From NCBI GenBank assembly GCA_001770415.1, contig MEQX01000069.1:16741-80740 (forward strand): 64,000 bases of DNA, written 5' to 3'. Source of the DNA: Betaproteobacteria bacterium RIFCSPLOWO2_02_FULL_63_19. Its GTDB lineage: Bacteria; Pseudomonadota; Gammaproteobacteria; Burkholderiales; SG8-39. The notes under the pieces are model-generated. The model did not search any database and was not told where the DNA came from. It saw nothing but the letters and a program-made list of their open reading frames with translations. The translations under genes and the position numbers were made by a program. Shown here piece after piece: positions 1 to 11,033 of this stretch. Numbering within the stretch: the first letter of the stretch is position 1; every line of letters begins with the position of its first letter.

Positions 1-199
1 CGATTGGCAGCCTGATTTACGCGTCCGCTCGCAAACGCGGATTGGGGATCACGGTCGAGGATCGCTACTTCACTCAAACCGTCCATCCGTGACGAACGGC
101 CGGACCTCGACGATCGTGGGTAGGCCGATTTACGAGTAGAATATGATACTATTATGATATTATTATCAATATTATATTTCATATATCTAAAGTGTAATA

Positions 200-898
200 T
201 CAAGTATAACCCGGACCTTGGCCACGTGCTTCCCTGACTCGAATTGCCTGCACCCTGACGCGCGCGAGGCCTTTTCTGTAAAACCCGAGCCGCCTGGCAG
301 CGCCCATGGACAGATCGATGATCCGTTGTCCCGACTTGGCATTGTGTACGCTTGGGAAGGGCCCCCGGTCGTTTACCCTCACGATGATTGACTTCCCGTT
401 TTCCAGGCTCGTGACCTGCACGAACATCGGAATCGGCAGGTGCTTGTGTGCCGCGGAAAGCCCGTCCGGATTGAACGCCTCGCCGTTTGCAGTCATCCTG
501 CCACTCTCGTCGCCATACCACGACGCCAGACCCTCTTCCCGGTATTCCTTCGCCTTCGCGGGCGATATAGGAACGTAACGAATTCCCCCGACCACGTAGG
601 CTGACGATTTCACTCTGCCCCTGCGGATCGCCTCCCTGACCGGAAGGCCGTCGACGCTCTGGATTTCTTCGTGGGTCAATGCCCACTCGATGGGTGCTTT
701 GACGACCTCATAGGTGAACTCGCCGATCCTGTAAATGGTTGTCGCCGTGCCCTTGGCGACGGCATAGGTTGTCGTGACGACCCATACGCCGCCCTCCACC
801 ATGTTCTTTGCGGCGCGATAGGGAGCGGTGATCGCGGCACAGCCCGCGGCAAACGATATGACTGCCGCACAGACCAGAGCCGCCATGGGTCTGAGCAT
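200..898 (-). CDS. RlpA-like double-psi beta-barrel lipoprotein
   Basis: Lipoprotein signal MLRPMAALVCAAVISFAAGC; RlpA core GLASWYGDESGRMTANGEAFNPDGLSAAHKHLPIPMFVQVTSLENGKSIIVRVNDRGPF. ORF extends to 1063, but the Met at 898 fits the signal peptide. Confidence 0.85.
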   Translation of the reverse strand: MLRPMAALVCAAVISFAAGCAAITAPYRAAKNMVEGGVWVVTTTYAVAKGTATTIYRIGEFTYEVVKAPIEWALTHEEIQSVDGLPVREAIRRGRVKSSAYVVGGIRYVPISPAKAKEYREEGLASWYGDESGRMTANGEAFNPDGLSAAHKHLPIPMFVQVTSLENGKSIIVRVNDRGPFPSVHNAKSGQRIIDLSMGAARRLGFYRKGLARVRVQAIRVREARGQGPGYT

Positions 899-1101
899 GC
901 CTTCTCGTCGGGTCACCGCATCCGCTGTGCCGCCGAGAACCGCGGCGCGCAAATGGGAAGCGACTCGCACAAGCCGCTTTGCAGGCGAACAGACATCATA
1001 TCCGGTGGGATCCCGCGTCTTGGCCGCCTTCGTCTTGATCATCCGTGCGCAATTCTTATGCAATTTGAGCTATGCTTTTACCATTCCGCTGACGAGGTCA
1101 A

Positions 1102-1476
1102 ATGCCGAGAATTCTGGTCATCGACGACGACCCGACCATGCGGCAGCTGCTGCGCATGCATCTTGGCGCGCTGCACCATTCGGTCGACCTCGCGGCGGAC
1201 GCCTCGGAAGCAATACGTTCCATATTGGTGAAGACCCCGGACCTCATTATTTCCGATCTGAACATGCCGTACATGAACGGATTGGAGCTGTTGCATGCCT
1301 TGCGTGGCGACGAAATTACCAAGAACGTGCCGGTCATCATGCTCACCGGATCTACAAGTGACGAGAACTGGATGGAAGCGATGAAGCTGGGCGTGACTCG
1401 TTACGTCATAAAACCCGTGCAGCTGGAAGACTTGATAAAAGAAATAGATCTGGCGCTGAAGCGCCCGGCCAGGTAA
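1102..1476 (+). CDS. CheY-like single-domain response regulator
   Basis: ILVIDDDPTMRQLL ... LIISDLNMPYMNGLELL ... PVIMLTGS ... VIKPV receiver motifs. Confidence 0.9.
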   Translation: MPRILVIDDDPTMRQLLRMHLGALHHSVDLAADASEAIRSILVKTPDLIISDLNMPYMNGLELLHALRGDEITKNVPVIMLTGSTSDENWMEAMKLGVTRYVIKPVQLEDLIKEIDLALKRPAR

Positions 1477-1618
1477 TCCGCGCTGGCGGTACCGACATCG
1501 CAGAAGAGGCGATATGTGCGCGGTTCCGCATCAATTCCGCTCGGCGCCCCACTCCCGCGGCCAGGCGGTACGCTTCAGGATCGTTTGCCCGGGCATCCCG
1601 CCCCCTCGGCTCGACCCG

Positions 1619-2776
1619 CTATTCCCGCGCCAATTCGCGTGACGGGGCAGGGCTCCGCCGGCCCATGGTCGCATGCGTCGGCGACGCCATTGACTCGCCC
1701 GTTTCATGCCGGGCGCAGTAGACCTTGTAGGCTAGCATCGTAATCAAGAACAACAGCAGCGCAGCGCCGCCGTTGTGTGCCACGGCGAGCAGCAACGGCC
1801 AATGAAGCAGGACCAGAGAAATACCTGCGGTGAATTGCAGTGCGGTCACGCTCAACAGCCAATAGGCGGTTCGTTGCAATCCTTTGGTGTTCAAGGCCCG
1901 CAGCGCGACCCAAGTGATATACACGGCCACGATAATGGCGCCCACACGGTGCGTCCAGTGGATCGCGACCAAAGCCTCGTGGGGAATCGGCTTGCCATCC
2001 GCGGTCATATGCAAATTTCGCCAGAGTGTAAATCCATTGGAAAAATCCATACTCGGGAAAGCGGATCCGACGCACAGCGGCAGGTCTGGGCACGCCCAGG
2101 CGGCGTAGTTGCTGCTGACCCAGCCGCCCAGCGCAATCAGAGTCACCAGCAGTGCGAGCGCCACGACCACTGGAATGCGCAGCGTAGCGGCCGAAGGTTC
2201 GACGGGCGGATGGTCGGTCTGCCGTGCACCGAGCCAGGTCAACAGCGCCAGCAGTGCCATACCTAACATAAGGTGAGTGGTGACGATGAACGGGTGCAAT
2301 AACATCGTCACTGTCCATGCACCGAATGCCCCCTGCAGGCAGACGAATACGAACAGCGCCGTGGGAAACGCCGGCAGGAATTTCCTGTTGCGTCCTCGTG
2401 ACTTGATCCACCTGTGCCAAGCGATAAGCATCAGCGCAGTGATCAGAACGCCGATCCCGATCGCAAAATAGCGATGAATCATTTCAATCCACGCTTTAAA
2501 TACCGTCACGGGGCCATGCGGATCTGCCCGCTCGGCAGCGGAAATGTCGGCGTGCGCCTCGATCGGAGTGGATCGACTGTAACAACCGGGCCAGTCGGGG
2601 CAGCCAAGTCCTGAATCGGTGAGCCGCGTGAATGCGCCGAACATGATCAGATCAAAGGTGAGAAAAAGCGTGATCCATACCAACTTGCGGTACTTGTCGG
2701 GATTGTCGGACACCCACACCATCGTCAGGGGTAACAACGCGATAAGTAGGCCATACGACGCAAGCTTGATTAACAT
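1619..2776 (-). CDS. ctaA: Heme A synthase, COX15/CtaA family
   Basis: [37 protein letters not shown] and multiple TM helices. Confidence 0.9.
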   Translation of the reverse strand: MLIKLASYGLLIALLPLTMVWVSDNPDKYRKLVWITLFLTFDLIMFGAFTRLTDSGLGCPDWPGCYSRSTPIEAHADISAAERADPHGPVTVFKAWIEMIHRYFAIGIGVLITALMLIAWHRWIKSRGRNRKFLPAFPTALFVFVCLQGAFGAWTVTMLLHPFIVTTHLMLGMALLALLTWLGARQTDHPPVEPSAATLRIPVVVALALLVTLIALGGWVSSNYAAWACPDLPLCVGSAFPSMDFSNGFTLWRNLHMTADGKPIPHEALVAIHWTHRVGAIIVAVYITWVALRALNTKGLQRTAYWLLSVTALQFTAGISLVLLHWPLLLAVAHNGGAALLLFLITMLAYKVYCARHETGESMASPTHATMGRRSPAPSRELARE

Positions 2777-2941
2777 GACGGGTGTCCCGGCTCCGAACCT
2801 GACGCGAGCAAGAGAATAGCTCGAAGCGCCTCGACGCGCACATTCAAATAATTTGTGCCGAGAACACGCTCAAGATGGCCGCGGCACGCGGAGGGGCCTT
2901 GCGCTACCATGTGCTGCGAATCAACGAGAAGGAGACTAGCC

Positions 2942-3709
2942 ATCAAAGTTCTCGGGATCGACGTCGGTGGCTCCGGTATAAAAGGGGCGCCAGTGGACAC
3001 GGCACGCGGCGAATTGCTCGAGGAGCGCATTCGTATTGCGACGCCGCGGCCGGCAACGCCGAGAGCGCTGGCGCGTGTGATCGGTCGAATCGCGAGGCAC
3101 TTCGACTGGAAAGGCCCCATCGGCTGTGCCGTACCTGCCGTCGTCAAGGACGGTTGCCTGCGTACCGCGGCAAATATATCCGGCACCTGGATCGGCGTCG
3201 ACGCTACGGCGCTCTTCGCCGTCGCGACGAAATGCCGTGTCGGCGTCATCAACGACGCAGACGCCGCCGGTTACGCAGAGATGCACTTCGGAGCGGGTCG
3301 AAGGCGGCGCGGCCTGGTGATCATGGTGACGCTCGGAACCGGGATCGGCACGGCGCTTTTCATTGACGGATACCTCGTACCGAATACCGAACTCGGCCAT
3401 CTTACGCTGCGAGGGCGTGATGCCGAAAAGTGGGCTGCCGCAAGCGTGAGAGAAGAGGGGGGCTTGAGTTGGACCGCTTGGACGCGGCGGCTCGACGCCT
3501 ATCTGCACTTGATGCACGGATATTTCTGGCCCGATTTGTTCATTATCGGCGGTGGCATTAGCAGGAAGGCCGACAGATTTCTGCCGCTGCTGACCGTGCC
3601 TACGCCGGTCGTGCCGGCAAAGCTGAAAAACGATGCCGGGATCATCGGTGCGGCACTGGCCTATGCGCCCGCGCGAGCGCGCCGGAAACCGCGCAAGACG
3701 CCTCGTTGA
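2942..3709 (+). CDS. ppgK: Polyphosphate glucokinase (ROK family)
   Basis: [19 protein letters not shown] and [15 protein letters not shown] motifs; AAGGAG at 2929-2934 placed 7 nt before ATC at 2942. ORF track opens at 2855. Confidence 0.85.
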   Translation: MKVLGIDVGGSGIKGAPVDTARGELLEERIRIATPRPATPRALARVIGRIARHFDWKGPIGCAVPAVVKDGCLRTAANISGTWIGVDATALFAVATKCRVGVINDADAAGYAEMHFGAGRRRRGLVIMVTLGTGIGTALFIDGYLVPNTELGHLTLRGRDAEKWAAASVREEGGLSWTAWTRRLDAYLHLMHGYFWPDLFIIGGGISRKADRFLPLLTVPTPVVPAKLKNDAGIIGAALAYAPARARRKPRKTPR

Positions 3710-3775
3710 CCCGCGGAAGCTTGCGCTCGTCGCACGGGTCAATGGTACTGAAAGTCCTGTCTGCATTGGAGTCGA

Positions 3776-4843
3776 ATGCGCATGATCGATAATTTTGTAT
3801 TCCAGTCCCCCGCGCCGCGGGTACTGTTCGGCCGGGGAACCGTTGGTGCCGTTGCGGAGGAACTGAGGCTTCACGGTATCTCGCGTGCATTCGTTCTGTG
3901 CACGGGTTCCGGAACGACACTGGCGCAGCGCATCGCCGCGTCGGTGCCTGCTGGGGCCGGCATCGACGTGTTGCGGCTCGCCGATCCCGGCATCACGACC
4001 AATGATTTCAATAGGGTGAGCGCCCATGCCGAAAAGACCGGCGCCAACGGATTCATCACGGTGGGCGGCGGTACGCCCATCGGAATGGCGAAGGCGGTCG
4101 CGGCCAGCACGGGGCTTCGCTATCTGGCGGTCATTACCACCTATTCCGGCTCCGAGATGGCTTCAAACTGGTCTTACGGCGAGGGAAAAGGGGCGCGCAG
4201 CGGCAGCAGTCTTGCCGCATTGCCATCGACGACCATCTACGATCCCGATCTCACGCTCGGGCTTCCGGCTACGATCTCCGCGCAGAGCGGAATGAACGCG
4301 ATGGCGCATGCGCTGGAATCGCTTTACGGCGTGGATCGAAGTCCGGCCGTGGAAGAACTCGCCGAGACTGCGGTGCGTTATCTGGGCGCGAGCCTGCCGC
4401 GCGTGGTCGCCAAGCCTGAAGACATCGACGCGCGAACCGACGCGCTGTATGGCGCGTGGCTTGCGGCGGCATTCCGTTCGCCGGCCGGCATCGAGCACGC
4501 GATCGCCCAGACCGTACGGCGACGCTGCGGCCTCAGTCACGCGGGCACGCACGCAGTCGTCGTGCCTTATGCGATCGCGTTCAACCGGGTGGCTGCGAGA
4601 TCGGCGATGGAAAGGATCGAGCGTGCGTTGAACGTGAAGGACGCCGGCCTGGGTCTCTACGACTTGAACGTACGCCTGAGGATTCCCGCCAGCTTGAAGG
4701 ACCTCGGAATGAAAGAATCGGACATCGAAACGGCGGTGGATCTGTTGGGTGCAAAATCCATCGTCAATCCGCGGCCCGCATCGCGCGCGGACCTGGTTGA
4801 AATCATTACCCAGGCCTATCACGGAGCGCCTCCGCGGTTCTAG
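3776..4843 (+). CDS. Maleylacetate reductase / iron-containing alcohol dehydrogenase
   Basis: MIDNFVFQSPAPRVLFGRGT; VGGGTPIGMAKAVA; ITTYSGSEM; GMNAMAHALE; AGTHAVVVPYAIAFN. Confidence 0.85.
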   Translation: MRMIDNFVFQSPAPRVLFGRGTVGAVAEELRLHGISRAFVLCTGSGTTLAQRIAASVPAGAGIDVLRLADPGITTNDFNRVSAHAEKTGANGFITVGGGTPIGMAKAVAASTGLRYLAVITTYSGSEMASNWSYGEGKGARSGSSLAALPSTTIYDPDLTLGLPATISAQSGMNAMAHALESLYGVDRSPAVEELAETAVRYLGASLPRVVAKPEDIDARTDALYGAWLAAAFRSPAGIEHAIAQTVRRRCGLSHAGTHAVVVPYAIAFNRVAARSAMERIERALNVKDAGLGLYDLNVRLRIPASLKDLGMKESDIETAVDLLGAKSIVNPRPASRADLVEIITQAYHGAPPRF

Positions 4844-4913
4844 TCGAGTCGTTTCGGGTATCGAAATCGTAGAGAGACATTCGTTCCGTGCAACCGGCGA
4901 TCGGGAATCACGC

Positions 4914-5459
4914 CTAGGAAAGACCGTGTAAATCTATGCCGCGCTTTTCCATTTCCTCGAGTGCGCGCATGAACCAGTAGGTATATTTCCCTGGGGAATT
5001 CAGGACGTCTGCACGAAGCTCGCCGATTTTCACCCATTTCCAGTCATCGGCTTCTTCTGGATTCAGAATCGGGTCGCCACGGTATCTCCCGACCAAGACG
5101 TGATCGATCTCATTCTCCTGCAAGCCGTTTTCGAGAACGATACTGTAGGAAAACACGAAACTCTCGCGGAGGACGCAATCGAATCCCATTTCCTCCCGTA
5201 GCCTGCGGTGAGCCGCAAGAAGCAGTTCTTCGCCGTCTCTCGGATGACCGCAGCAGGTATTTGTCCACAGTCCGCCGCAGTGGTATTTGCCGGTGGATCT
5301 TTTCTGCAGCATGATTTCGCGTCTGTCGTTTCCGACGAAAATCGAAAACGCACGGTGAAGCAGTCCCTTTCGGTGCGTTTCCAACTTGCCCATAGCGCCG
5401 ATCTGTACGTCGTTGTTGTCAACGAGAATCAGCTGTTCCTCGTCCATGGCGTTCTCCAT
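4914..5459 (-). CDS. idi: Isopentenyl-diphosphate delta-isomerase type 1
   Basis: Nudix-like HRAFSIFV, QKRSTGKYHCGGLWTNTCCGHPRDGE, AHRRLREEMGF, ENEIDHVLVG. Confidence 0.92.
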   Translation of the reverse strand: MENAMDEEQLILVDNNDVQIGAMGKLETHRKGLLHRAFSIFVGNDRREIMLQKRSTGKYHCGGLWTNTCCGHPRDGEELLLAAHRRLREEMGFDCVLRESFVFSYSIVLENGLQENEIDHVLVGRYRGDPILNPEEADDWKWVKIGELRADVLNSPGKYTYWFMRALEEMEKRGIDLHGLS

Positions 5460-5723
5460 CCGTAACGGGCCCGGCGACGCGCCCGACCAATCGGCGAGTC
5501 ATCGAATCACGAAGGTGCGCAGCGATGGTTTTCCGGACAATGCCGCGCGAATATCGTAACAGGTCGCCTTTCGGAGCACTTCGTCCGCACTTTGAAGCCG
5601 AAAGGTGAGGCGAACTGCTTCTTCGTCTGGCGAACTGCAGTGTTGGGTTGTCACCATGATAACTCTTGCGTAAGGTGTAACCCCGTGCAAGACAAGCGAC
5701 CAGGATCGACTGCAAAGGACCCG

Positions 5724-6911
5724 ATGCGATGGCGGATGCTGATACTCGCATCGATGGCCTATGGATGCTTCGGACTCGCATTGTCATCCATACCCCCGCT
5801 CGTCGATCCCATTATCGAGGACCTGTCCATGACTTCCGGACAAATGGGACTGGTCCTCGGCGTGTGGCAACTGGTTTTCATAGGCACATCTTCACCGTTG
5901 GGATCTCTTGTCGACCGTTGGGGCGCACGTCGGGCGCTCACGCTGGGCCTGAGCCTGATATTGCTGTCGTTATTGTTGCGAGGGCTCGCCACTGATTTCA
6001 TCACTTTGTCGCTGGCGGTGGCTTTGCTGGGGGCCGGCGGACCGATTATCGCCGTGGGCATGCCCAAAATAGTGGCCCAGTGGTTCTCGGGCAACGATCG
6101 TGGGCCCGCCACCGGAATCTATGTCGTAGGTCGCGACACTGGTTCGGTCTTCGCGCTGGCCACGGCGGCGAGCTTCGTGATTGCACTGACCGGTTCGTGG
6201 CGCGGCATTGCGATCGTGTACGGCGCAATTACGCTGGCGGTGATCGTTTTATGGATCGCTTTCAGCAGGGATTCCGGGGCTGTTGCGACGGCTCACGCGC
6301 CCGATAGCACTGAACGCGATGATGCTCCGGGAAAGGGGGGAGTGACCGGCCTGCTCAGAATTCGGAACGTCCAACTGGTATTGGTGCTTGGGTTCGTCGC
6401 GTTCTTTATGAATCATGCGCTCGGAGCTTGGCTGCCTACGGTCCTTCGGGAGGGCGGAATTCCGCTCGCGGCATCGGGTCGCTGGGTCGCTGCCGGCATT
6501 GCCTTGGCGATGCTTTCCAATTTTGCCGTTCCTTCATTGGCGCGCAAGGGGCTACGCTCGCGCTGGCTGTTCGTCATGCTTCTGGGCGGAGCACTTACGA
6601 CAGCGGGACTCGCTTGGTTCAGCGGGCCGGCGTTGATCGCAATGGTGCTCCTGGGAACGGTCATTCGTTCGCCGGCGATGCAGGTGCTTACGCTGGTATT
6701 GATGGAAACACCGGGCGTGGGCGCCAAGCGGGTCGGCAGCGCCGCAGGCGTGTTTTTCGCGGTGGCCGAAATCGGGGGATTTACCGGTCCGTTGACGATG
6801 GGCATGGTTCGCGATTCGACCGGCAGCCTTACCACCGGATTGTGGATCATTGTCGCGATCACGGCTGTCGCGGCAGCACTTCCGCTTCTTATCCGGGAGC
6901 GGGGCGCCTGA
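5724..6911 (+). CDS. MFS transporter (CynX/NimT-like)
   Basis: About 12 TM helices; GSLVDRWGARRAL MFS loop motif; ATG at 5724 within ORF 5592..6911. Confidence 0.85.
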   Translation: MRWRMLILASMAYGCFGLALSSIPPLVDPIIEDLSMTSGQMGLVLGVWQLVFIGTSSPLGSLVDRWGARRALTLGLSLILLSLLLRGLATDFITLSLAVALLGAGGPIIAVGMPKIVAQWFSGNDRGPATGIYVVGRDTGSVFALATAASFVIALTGSWRGIAIVYGAITLAVIVLWIAFSRDSGAVATAHAPDSTERDDAPGKGGVTGLLRIRNVQLVLVLGFVAFFMNHALGAWLPTVLREGGIPLAASGRWVAAGIALAMLSNFAVPSLARKGLRSRWLFVMLLGGALTTAGLAWFSGPALIAMVLLGTVIRSPAMQVLTLVLMETPGVGAKRVGSAAGVFFAVAEIGGFTGPLTMGMVRDSTGSLTTGLWIIVAITAVAAALPLLIRERGA

Positions 6912-6981
6912 CAGTCAAGCCGGCCGCCGCGCGCCGATCGCGCGATAATGTGCGCTGGCATAAGCAGTAAAGCAAATCGTG

Positions 6982-9354
6982 ATGAGCGTAGACGAAGCGA
7001 TGATAGGGGCGTCGATCCTGCGCAGAGAGGATCAACGTTTTCTCACGGGGCGGGGGCGCTACAGTGCCGATTTTCAGGTGCCGGGCGAAGCGCGCGCCGT
7101 GTTCGTGCGTTCGGCACACGCGCACGCCGAGGTGAAGAACATCGATGTTTCGCCGGCGCTCGCGCTGCCGGGGGTAGTGGCCGCCTACGTCGGCGCAGAA
7201 CTGCGGGCCGAGGGCGTCGGCGTGGTTGAGCTTGACTTCATCACGCGCAACCATGACGGCAGGCCGATGGCGCTGCCTGAGCGCTACGCGCTGTCCGCGG
7301 GTCGCGTGCGCTACGTGGGCGAACCGCTCGCCATCGTCGTCGCCGATTCCGAGGACGCCGCGCGGGACGCGGCGGAAGCCGTCGAAGTGACGTACGAGGA
7401 GTTGCCCGCGGCCGGCGATCTGCGCACTGCGCTCGCTCCCGGCGCCGTTCAACTCTGGCCCGAGGCACCGGGAAATATCGCCTGCGAGACGCGCTATGGA
7501 ACCTGGAGCGAGGTAGAGCGAGCCTTTGCCGTGGCGGCTCACCGCGTGAGGCTCGAACTGGTGAATAACCGGATCGCGGTGAATCCGATCGAGCCGCGTG
7601 CCGCGATCGCGCGCTTCGACGAAATGGATGGGCGTTACACGCTCATTACCAGTCATCAAATGCCGTTTCCGTTGCGCACCGCACTTTCGGAGTCCCTGAA
7701 GGTCCCGGAGTTGAAGGTGCACGTGATCTCGCCGGACGTTGGCGGTGCGTTCGGCGTGAAGGGGCCTAACTACCCCGAGGAACTGGCGCTGCTGTGGGCC
7801 GCCCGGCGCTGCCGGCGTCCGTTGAAATGGGTGTGCGAACGAAGCGAGGCCTTCTGTTCGGACACGCAGGCGCGTGACCGAGTCACCGTGATCGAACTGG
7901 CGCTCGACGCCGAGGCCCGGTTCCTCGCGGTGCGTGTGGACGACCATGCAAATCTCGGCGCGTTCGTTTCCAGCTTCGGCGCCGGGCCCCCGATTCTCGG
8001 CCAGATGGGGCTGATCGCCGGGCCCTATCGCACCCCGCTGATCGCCGGCCGGGTTCGCATGGTGTTCAGCAATACCGCTCCGATCGATGCTTATCGCGGG
8101 CCGGGGCGCGCCGAGTGTTGCCACATGCTCGAGCGGGTCGTCGACCTCGCTGCGCGCGAGCTGGGCATTTCGCCGGTCGAGATCCGACGCCGCAACATGA
8201 TTCCCGCCGAGGCGATGCCGTGGAAAGCGCCTACCGGGAGGCTGTACGATAGCGGCGACTTTGCAGCGGTTTTCGAGCGCGCTCTCGCAAGAGCAGACTG
8301 GCCGGGGTTCGAAGCACGTCGTGCGGGCGCGCGCAGCCGCGGGCAGCTTAGGGGTTTCGGCGTTTCCTATTACCTTGATCACACCGGGATCGGCCCGTCC
8401 GACATGATCCTTTCGCGCGGAATGAAGATGCCGACCTACGAATCGGCCCATGTGCGCCTGAACCGCGAGGGCGGTGTCACTGTGGTCACCGGCACGCACA
8501 CCCACGGGCAGGGCCTGGAAACCGCGCTCGCCCAGATTGTCGCCGCGCGCCTTGGCGTCACCGTCGAGGAGGTCGAGGTGCTGCACGGTGACACCCAGGA
8601 CATCGGTTACGGGCGCGGCACCGTGGGTGCCCGATCGCTGCTCGTGGGCGGGGCGGCGCTCGATGTTGCCCTGACCAAGATCGTCGATAAAGGGCGGCGC
8701 ATCGCGGCGCATCTGCTCGAATGCGCTGCCGCCGATATCGGCTTCGAGCGTGGCCGTTTCGCGGTGCAGGGCACCGACCGCGGCGTGACCCTTGCCGAGG
8801 TGGCGCACGCCGCCTACTTCCCACTGCGGTATCCGTTGAAGGAACTGGAACCGGGGCTGGAAGAGTCGGGCTACTGGGATCCTAAGGTGGTGGCGTTCCC
8901 GAACGGCTGCCACGCGTGCGAAGTGGAAATCGACATGGACACCGGAGTACTTTCGGTACAGTGCTACGTCTCAGTCGATGACTTCGGAAATGTGGTCAAT
9001 CCGCTTCTCGTCGCGGGTCAGGTCCACGGCGGTATTGCGCAGGGGCTCGGACAGGCACTGCTCGAACACAGCATCTATGATCCGGGGAGTGGTCAGTTGC
9101 TAACCGGGTCGCTCGTCGATTATTGTCTGCCGCGCGCGGACGACGTGCCCTTTATTGCGCACGAAACCTATCCCGGCCATCCCTGCACTACCAATCCTCT
9201 CGGTGTGAAAGGCTGTGGCGAGGCCGGCGCGATAGGCGCGCCACCGGCGCTGGTAAATGCCGTCGTCGATGCGCTCGGTCACTTGGGCGTGCGTCACGTC
9301 GATATGCCGGTTAAACCGCAGTCGCTTTGGCGATTGATGCACCGGCGTGCCTGA
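6982..9354 (+). CDS. Xanthine dehydrogenase / CO dehydrogenase family molybdopterin-binding subunit
   Basis: GASILRREDQRFLTGRGRYSADF, DVGGAFGVKG, AYRGPGRAECCHMLERVVD, THGQGLETALAQI, YGRGTVGARS, GVKGCGEAGAIGAPPALVNAV. Confidence 0.93.
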   Translation: MSVDEAMIGASILRREDQRFLTGRGRYSADFQVPGEARAVFVRSAHAHAEVKNIDVSPALALPGVVAAYVGAELRAEGVGVVELDFITRNHDGRPMALPERYALSAGRVRYVGEPLAIVVADSEDAARDAAEAVEVTYEELPAAGDLRTALAPGAVQLWPEAPGNIACETRYGTWSEVERAFAVAAHRVRLELVNNRIAVNPIEPRAAIARFDEMDGRYTLITSHQMPFPLRTALSESLKVPELKVHVISPDVGGAFGVKGPNYPEELALLWAARRCRRPLKWVCERSEAFCSDTQARDRVTVIELALDAEARFLAVRVDDHANLGAFVSSFGAGPPILGQMGLIAGPYRTPLIAGRVRMVFSNTAPIDAYRGPGRAECCHMLERVVDLAARELGISPVEIRRRNMIPAEAMPWKAPTGRLYDSGDFAAVFERALARADWPGFEARRAGARSRGQLRGFGVSYYLDHTGIGPSDMILSRGMKMPTYESAHVRLNREGGVTVVTGTHTHGQGLETALAQIVAARLGVTVEEVEVLHGDTQDIGYGRGTVGARSLLVGGAALDVALTKIVDKGRRIAAHLLECAAADIGFERGRFAVQGTDRGVTLAEVAHAAYFPLRYPLKELEPGLEESGYWDPKVVAFPNGCHACEVEIDMDTGVLSVQCYVSVDDFGNVVNPLLVAGQVHGGIAQGLGQALLEHSIYDPGSGQLLTGSLVDYCLPRADDVPFIAHETYPGHPCTTNPLGVKGCGEAGAIGAPPALVNAVVDALGHLGVRHVDMPVKPQSLWRLMHRRA

Positions 9355-9444
9355 AGGGAAGGCGGAAATGATTCGACGGCTGCCGCGTGTCCCGACCGAG
9401 GCCGAACGGAACAGCGGTGGCCGGCAGGCTTTACGCGGGGGCGA

Positions 9445-10086
9445 TCACCGAGTGGGCATCTCCCCGGTTTCCAGCCAGTGCTCCGCGGCGCGGTAGAACA
9501 CCTTCAGGAGATCCGGACGGTCATCACCGAGTTCGTCGTTGGTCACGCGGTACCCGCGCCTTGACATCATGTATGCCCAGATCCGGTAGGACGGGCGGAA
9601 ACGTTTCAGCTCCGTCCAGTCGATAGGCAGCGCCTGCGCCGGGTCGACCGGCATGATCACGTCCTTGTGATAGATGCCATCGAAACTCGCAAGGCGCCAG
9701 CCCGCGCGGGTACGGCGCACGCGCGAGAAGAAACGACCGTACATGACCGTATCGACTTCGACGCCTTCGATTTCGCTGCGGTTGTGGATCTCCATCAGGC
9801 TCTCGACGAGCGCCCGATCGCCATTGACGCGTATATGCGTGGGGGTGATGAGGTGCGTGCTTAGCCGCCCCTTTTCGGCCATTTCCCGCGAGGCCTCGGC
9901 AAATTCCTTTCCGGTGCCTTCGAACCACGTCGTTTTCACCCGAGAATCGTCTGTGTGGCACTCCGCGAGCTTGTCCCATTCGCCGCGGTCGCGCCAGAAC
10001 CTCTCAAGCCGGACGAGTTCGGCGATTGCGAGCTTGTCGATGAATTCGGTCGAAGCGTCTCCGCGGGACGCGGTGCGGCTGGACAT
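9445..10086 (-). CDS. SnoaL-like / nuclear transport factor 2 family protein
   Basis: KLAIAELVRLERFWRDRGEWDKLAECHTDDSRVKTTWFEG ... THLITPTHIRVNGDRALVES. Confidence 0.75.
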   Translation of the reverse strand: MSSRTASRGDASTEFIDKLAIAELVRLERFWRDRGEWDKLAECHTDDSRVKTTWFEGTGKEFAEASREMAEKGRLSTHLITPTHIRVNGDRALVESLMEIHNRSEIEGVEVDTVMYGRFFSRVRRTRAGWRLASFDGIYHKDVIMPVDPAQALPIDWTELKRFRPSYRIWAYMMSRRGYRVTNDELGDDRPDLLKVFYRAAEHWLETGEMPTR

Positions 10087-10279
10087 GGTTCCTCCAACGA
10101 AAGGTGGTTTTGGAACGAAGCTGCGTCGCCCGGTGACGCTATCCGAGGCGCCCGGGACGTGTCAACGGCGAGTTGGTAGAAGCATGCGGTCGCGCCGGCG
10201 AGCCCCAATTCTCAGCGCGGTCTGACGCGACCTCCTCGGAGGACGTCGCGGTGGGGCCGGTTTTTCAGTCGGGCAAGAC

Positions 10280-10579
10280 TCAGGCGGCTTTGTTATGCAA
10301 GGTCTTCAATCCCGTTGTCGCCGCGGAACCGTTAGATCTCGCACGTAGCTTGCGTACCAGAGCGGCGCCAAAGGCTTTCAAATTTTGGGCGATCCATGCG
10401 CTTTGCGCGGCACGGGCCTGCCATTCGATTTCCGCCAGATCGAGTCCCGTTTCGCGGGTGTTCGGCGCGAACATGTCGCAGCGGATGACTGGATCCCAGG
10501 ACTTCGCGGCAATATTCCCGGAATCGGTTTCCCTGTGTGCGATACTGTGGCTCGAATAGGTGTCGGCGTGGAGTTTCAT
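10280..10579 (-). CDS. Hypothetical protein
   Basis: 99-aa ORF; weak GAGGACG upstream; no recognised domain. Confidence 0.4.
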   Translation of the reverse strand: MKLHADTYSSHSIAHRETDSGNIAAKSWDPVIRCDMFAPNTRETGLDLAEIEWQARAAQSAWIAQNLKAFGAALVRKLRARSNGSAATTGLKTLHNKAA

Positions 10580-11033
10580 ATTGACGTCCTCGGATTATCT
10601 TGTTGGAACCAGCGGCAACAAATCGCTGGCTGAGATAAGCATAGAGTTTCAATCGCTATTAATCCAATAGCTTGTTCGGATGGACTTAATTGGTAGTTGT
10701 TATACTGGGTCTAAGTGGCTGGCGCGGCGCAGCAAATTAGTCTCATGGCAGGATTGGCGGGTACTCGGCCCAGGGCGGTTTTCTGTTTCCCCGCTCGCGG
10801 GTGCGGATCGGCGCGGGTTGTTGACGAACCCCTATCGGCATCGGGTCAACGCAGCCGTTTGCCAGATCAATGACACTGCGGCCAGGTCGCTTCGCCAAAG
10901 GACCTTGCGGGAAGTTGGATGCCCTTGTACCTTTTGAGCCGGCAGGCAGCGAGCATCGAAAGGGGTTTCCAGTCGGCCGATTTTGAACTGGAACGTTAAC
11001 AAGAATGTCCAAGCAGTTCAGGAGGTATATGAA

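Noticed and set aside
6889-8913. 674-aa minus-strand ORF
   Set aside because: Antisense to the molybdopterin subunit; low-complexity Arg/His/Gly composition typical of high-GC shadow ORFs.
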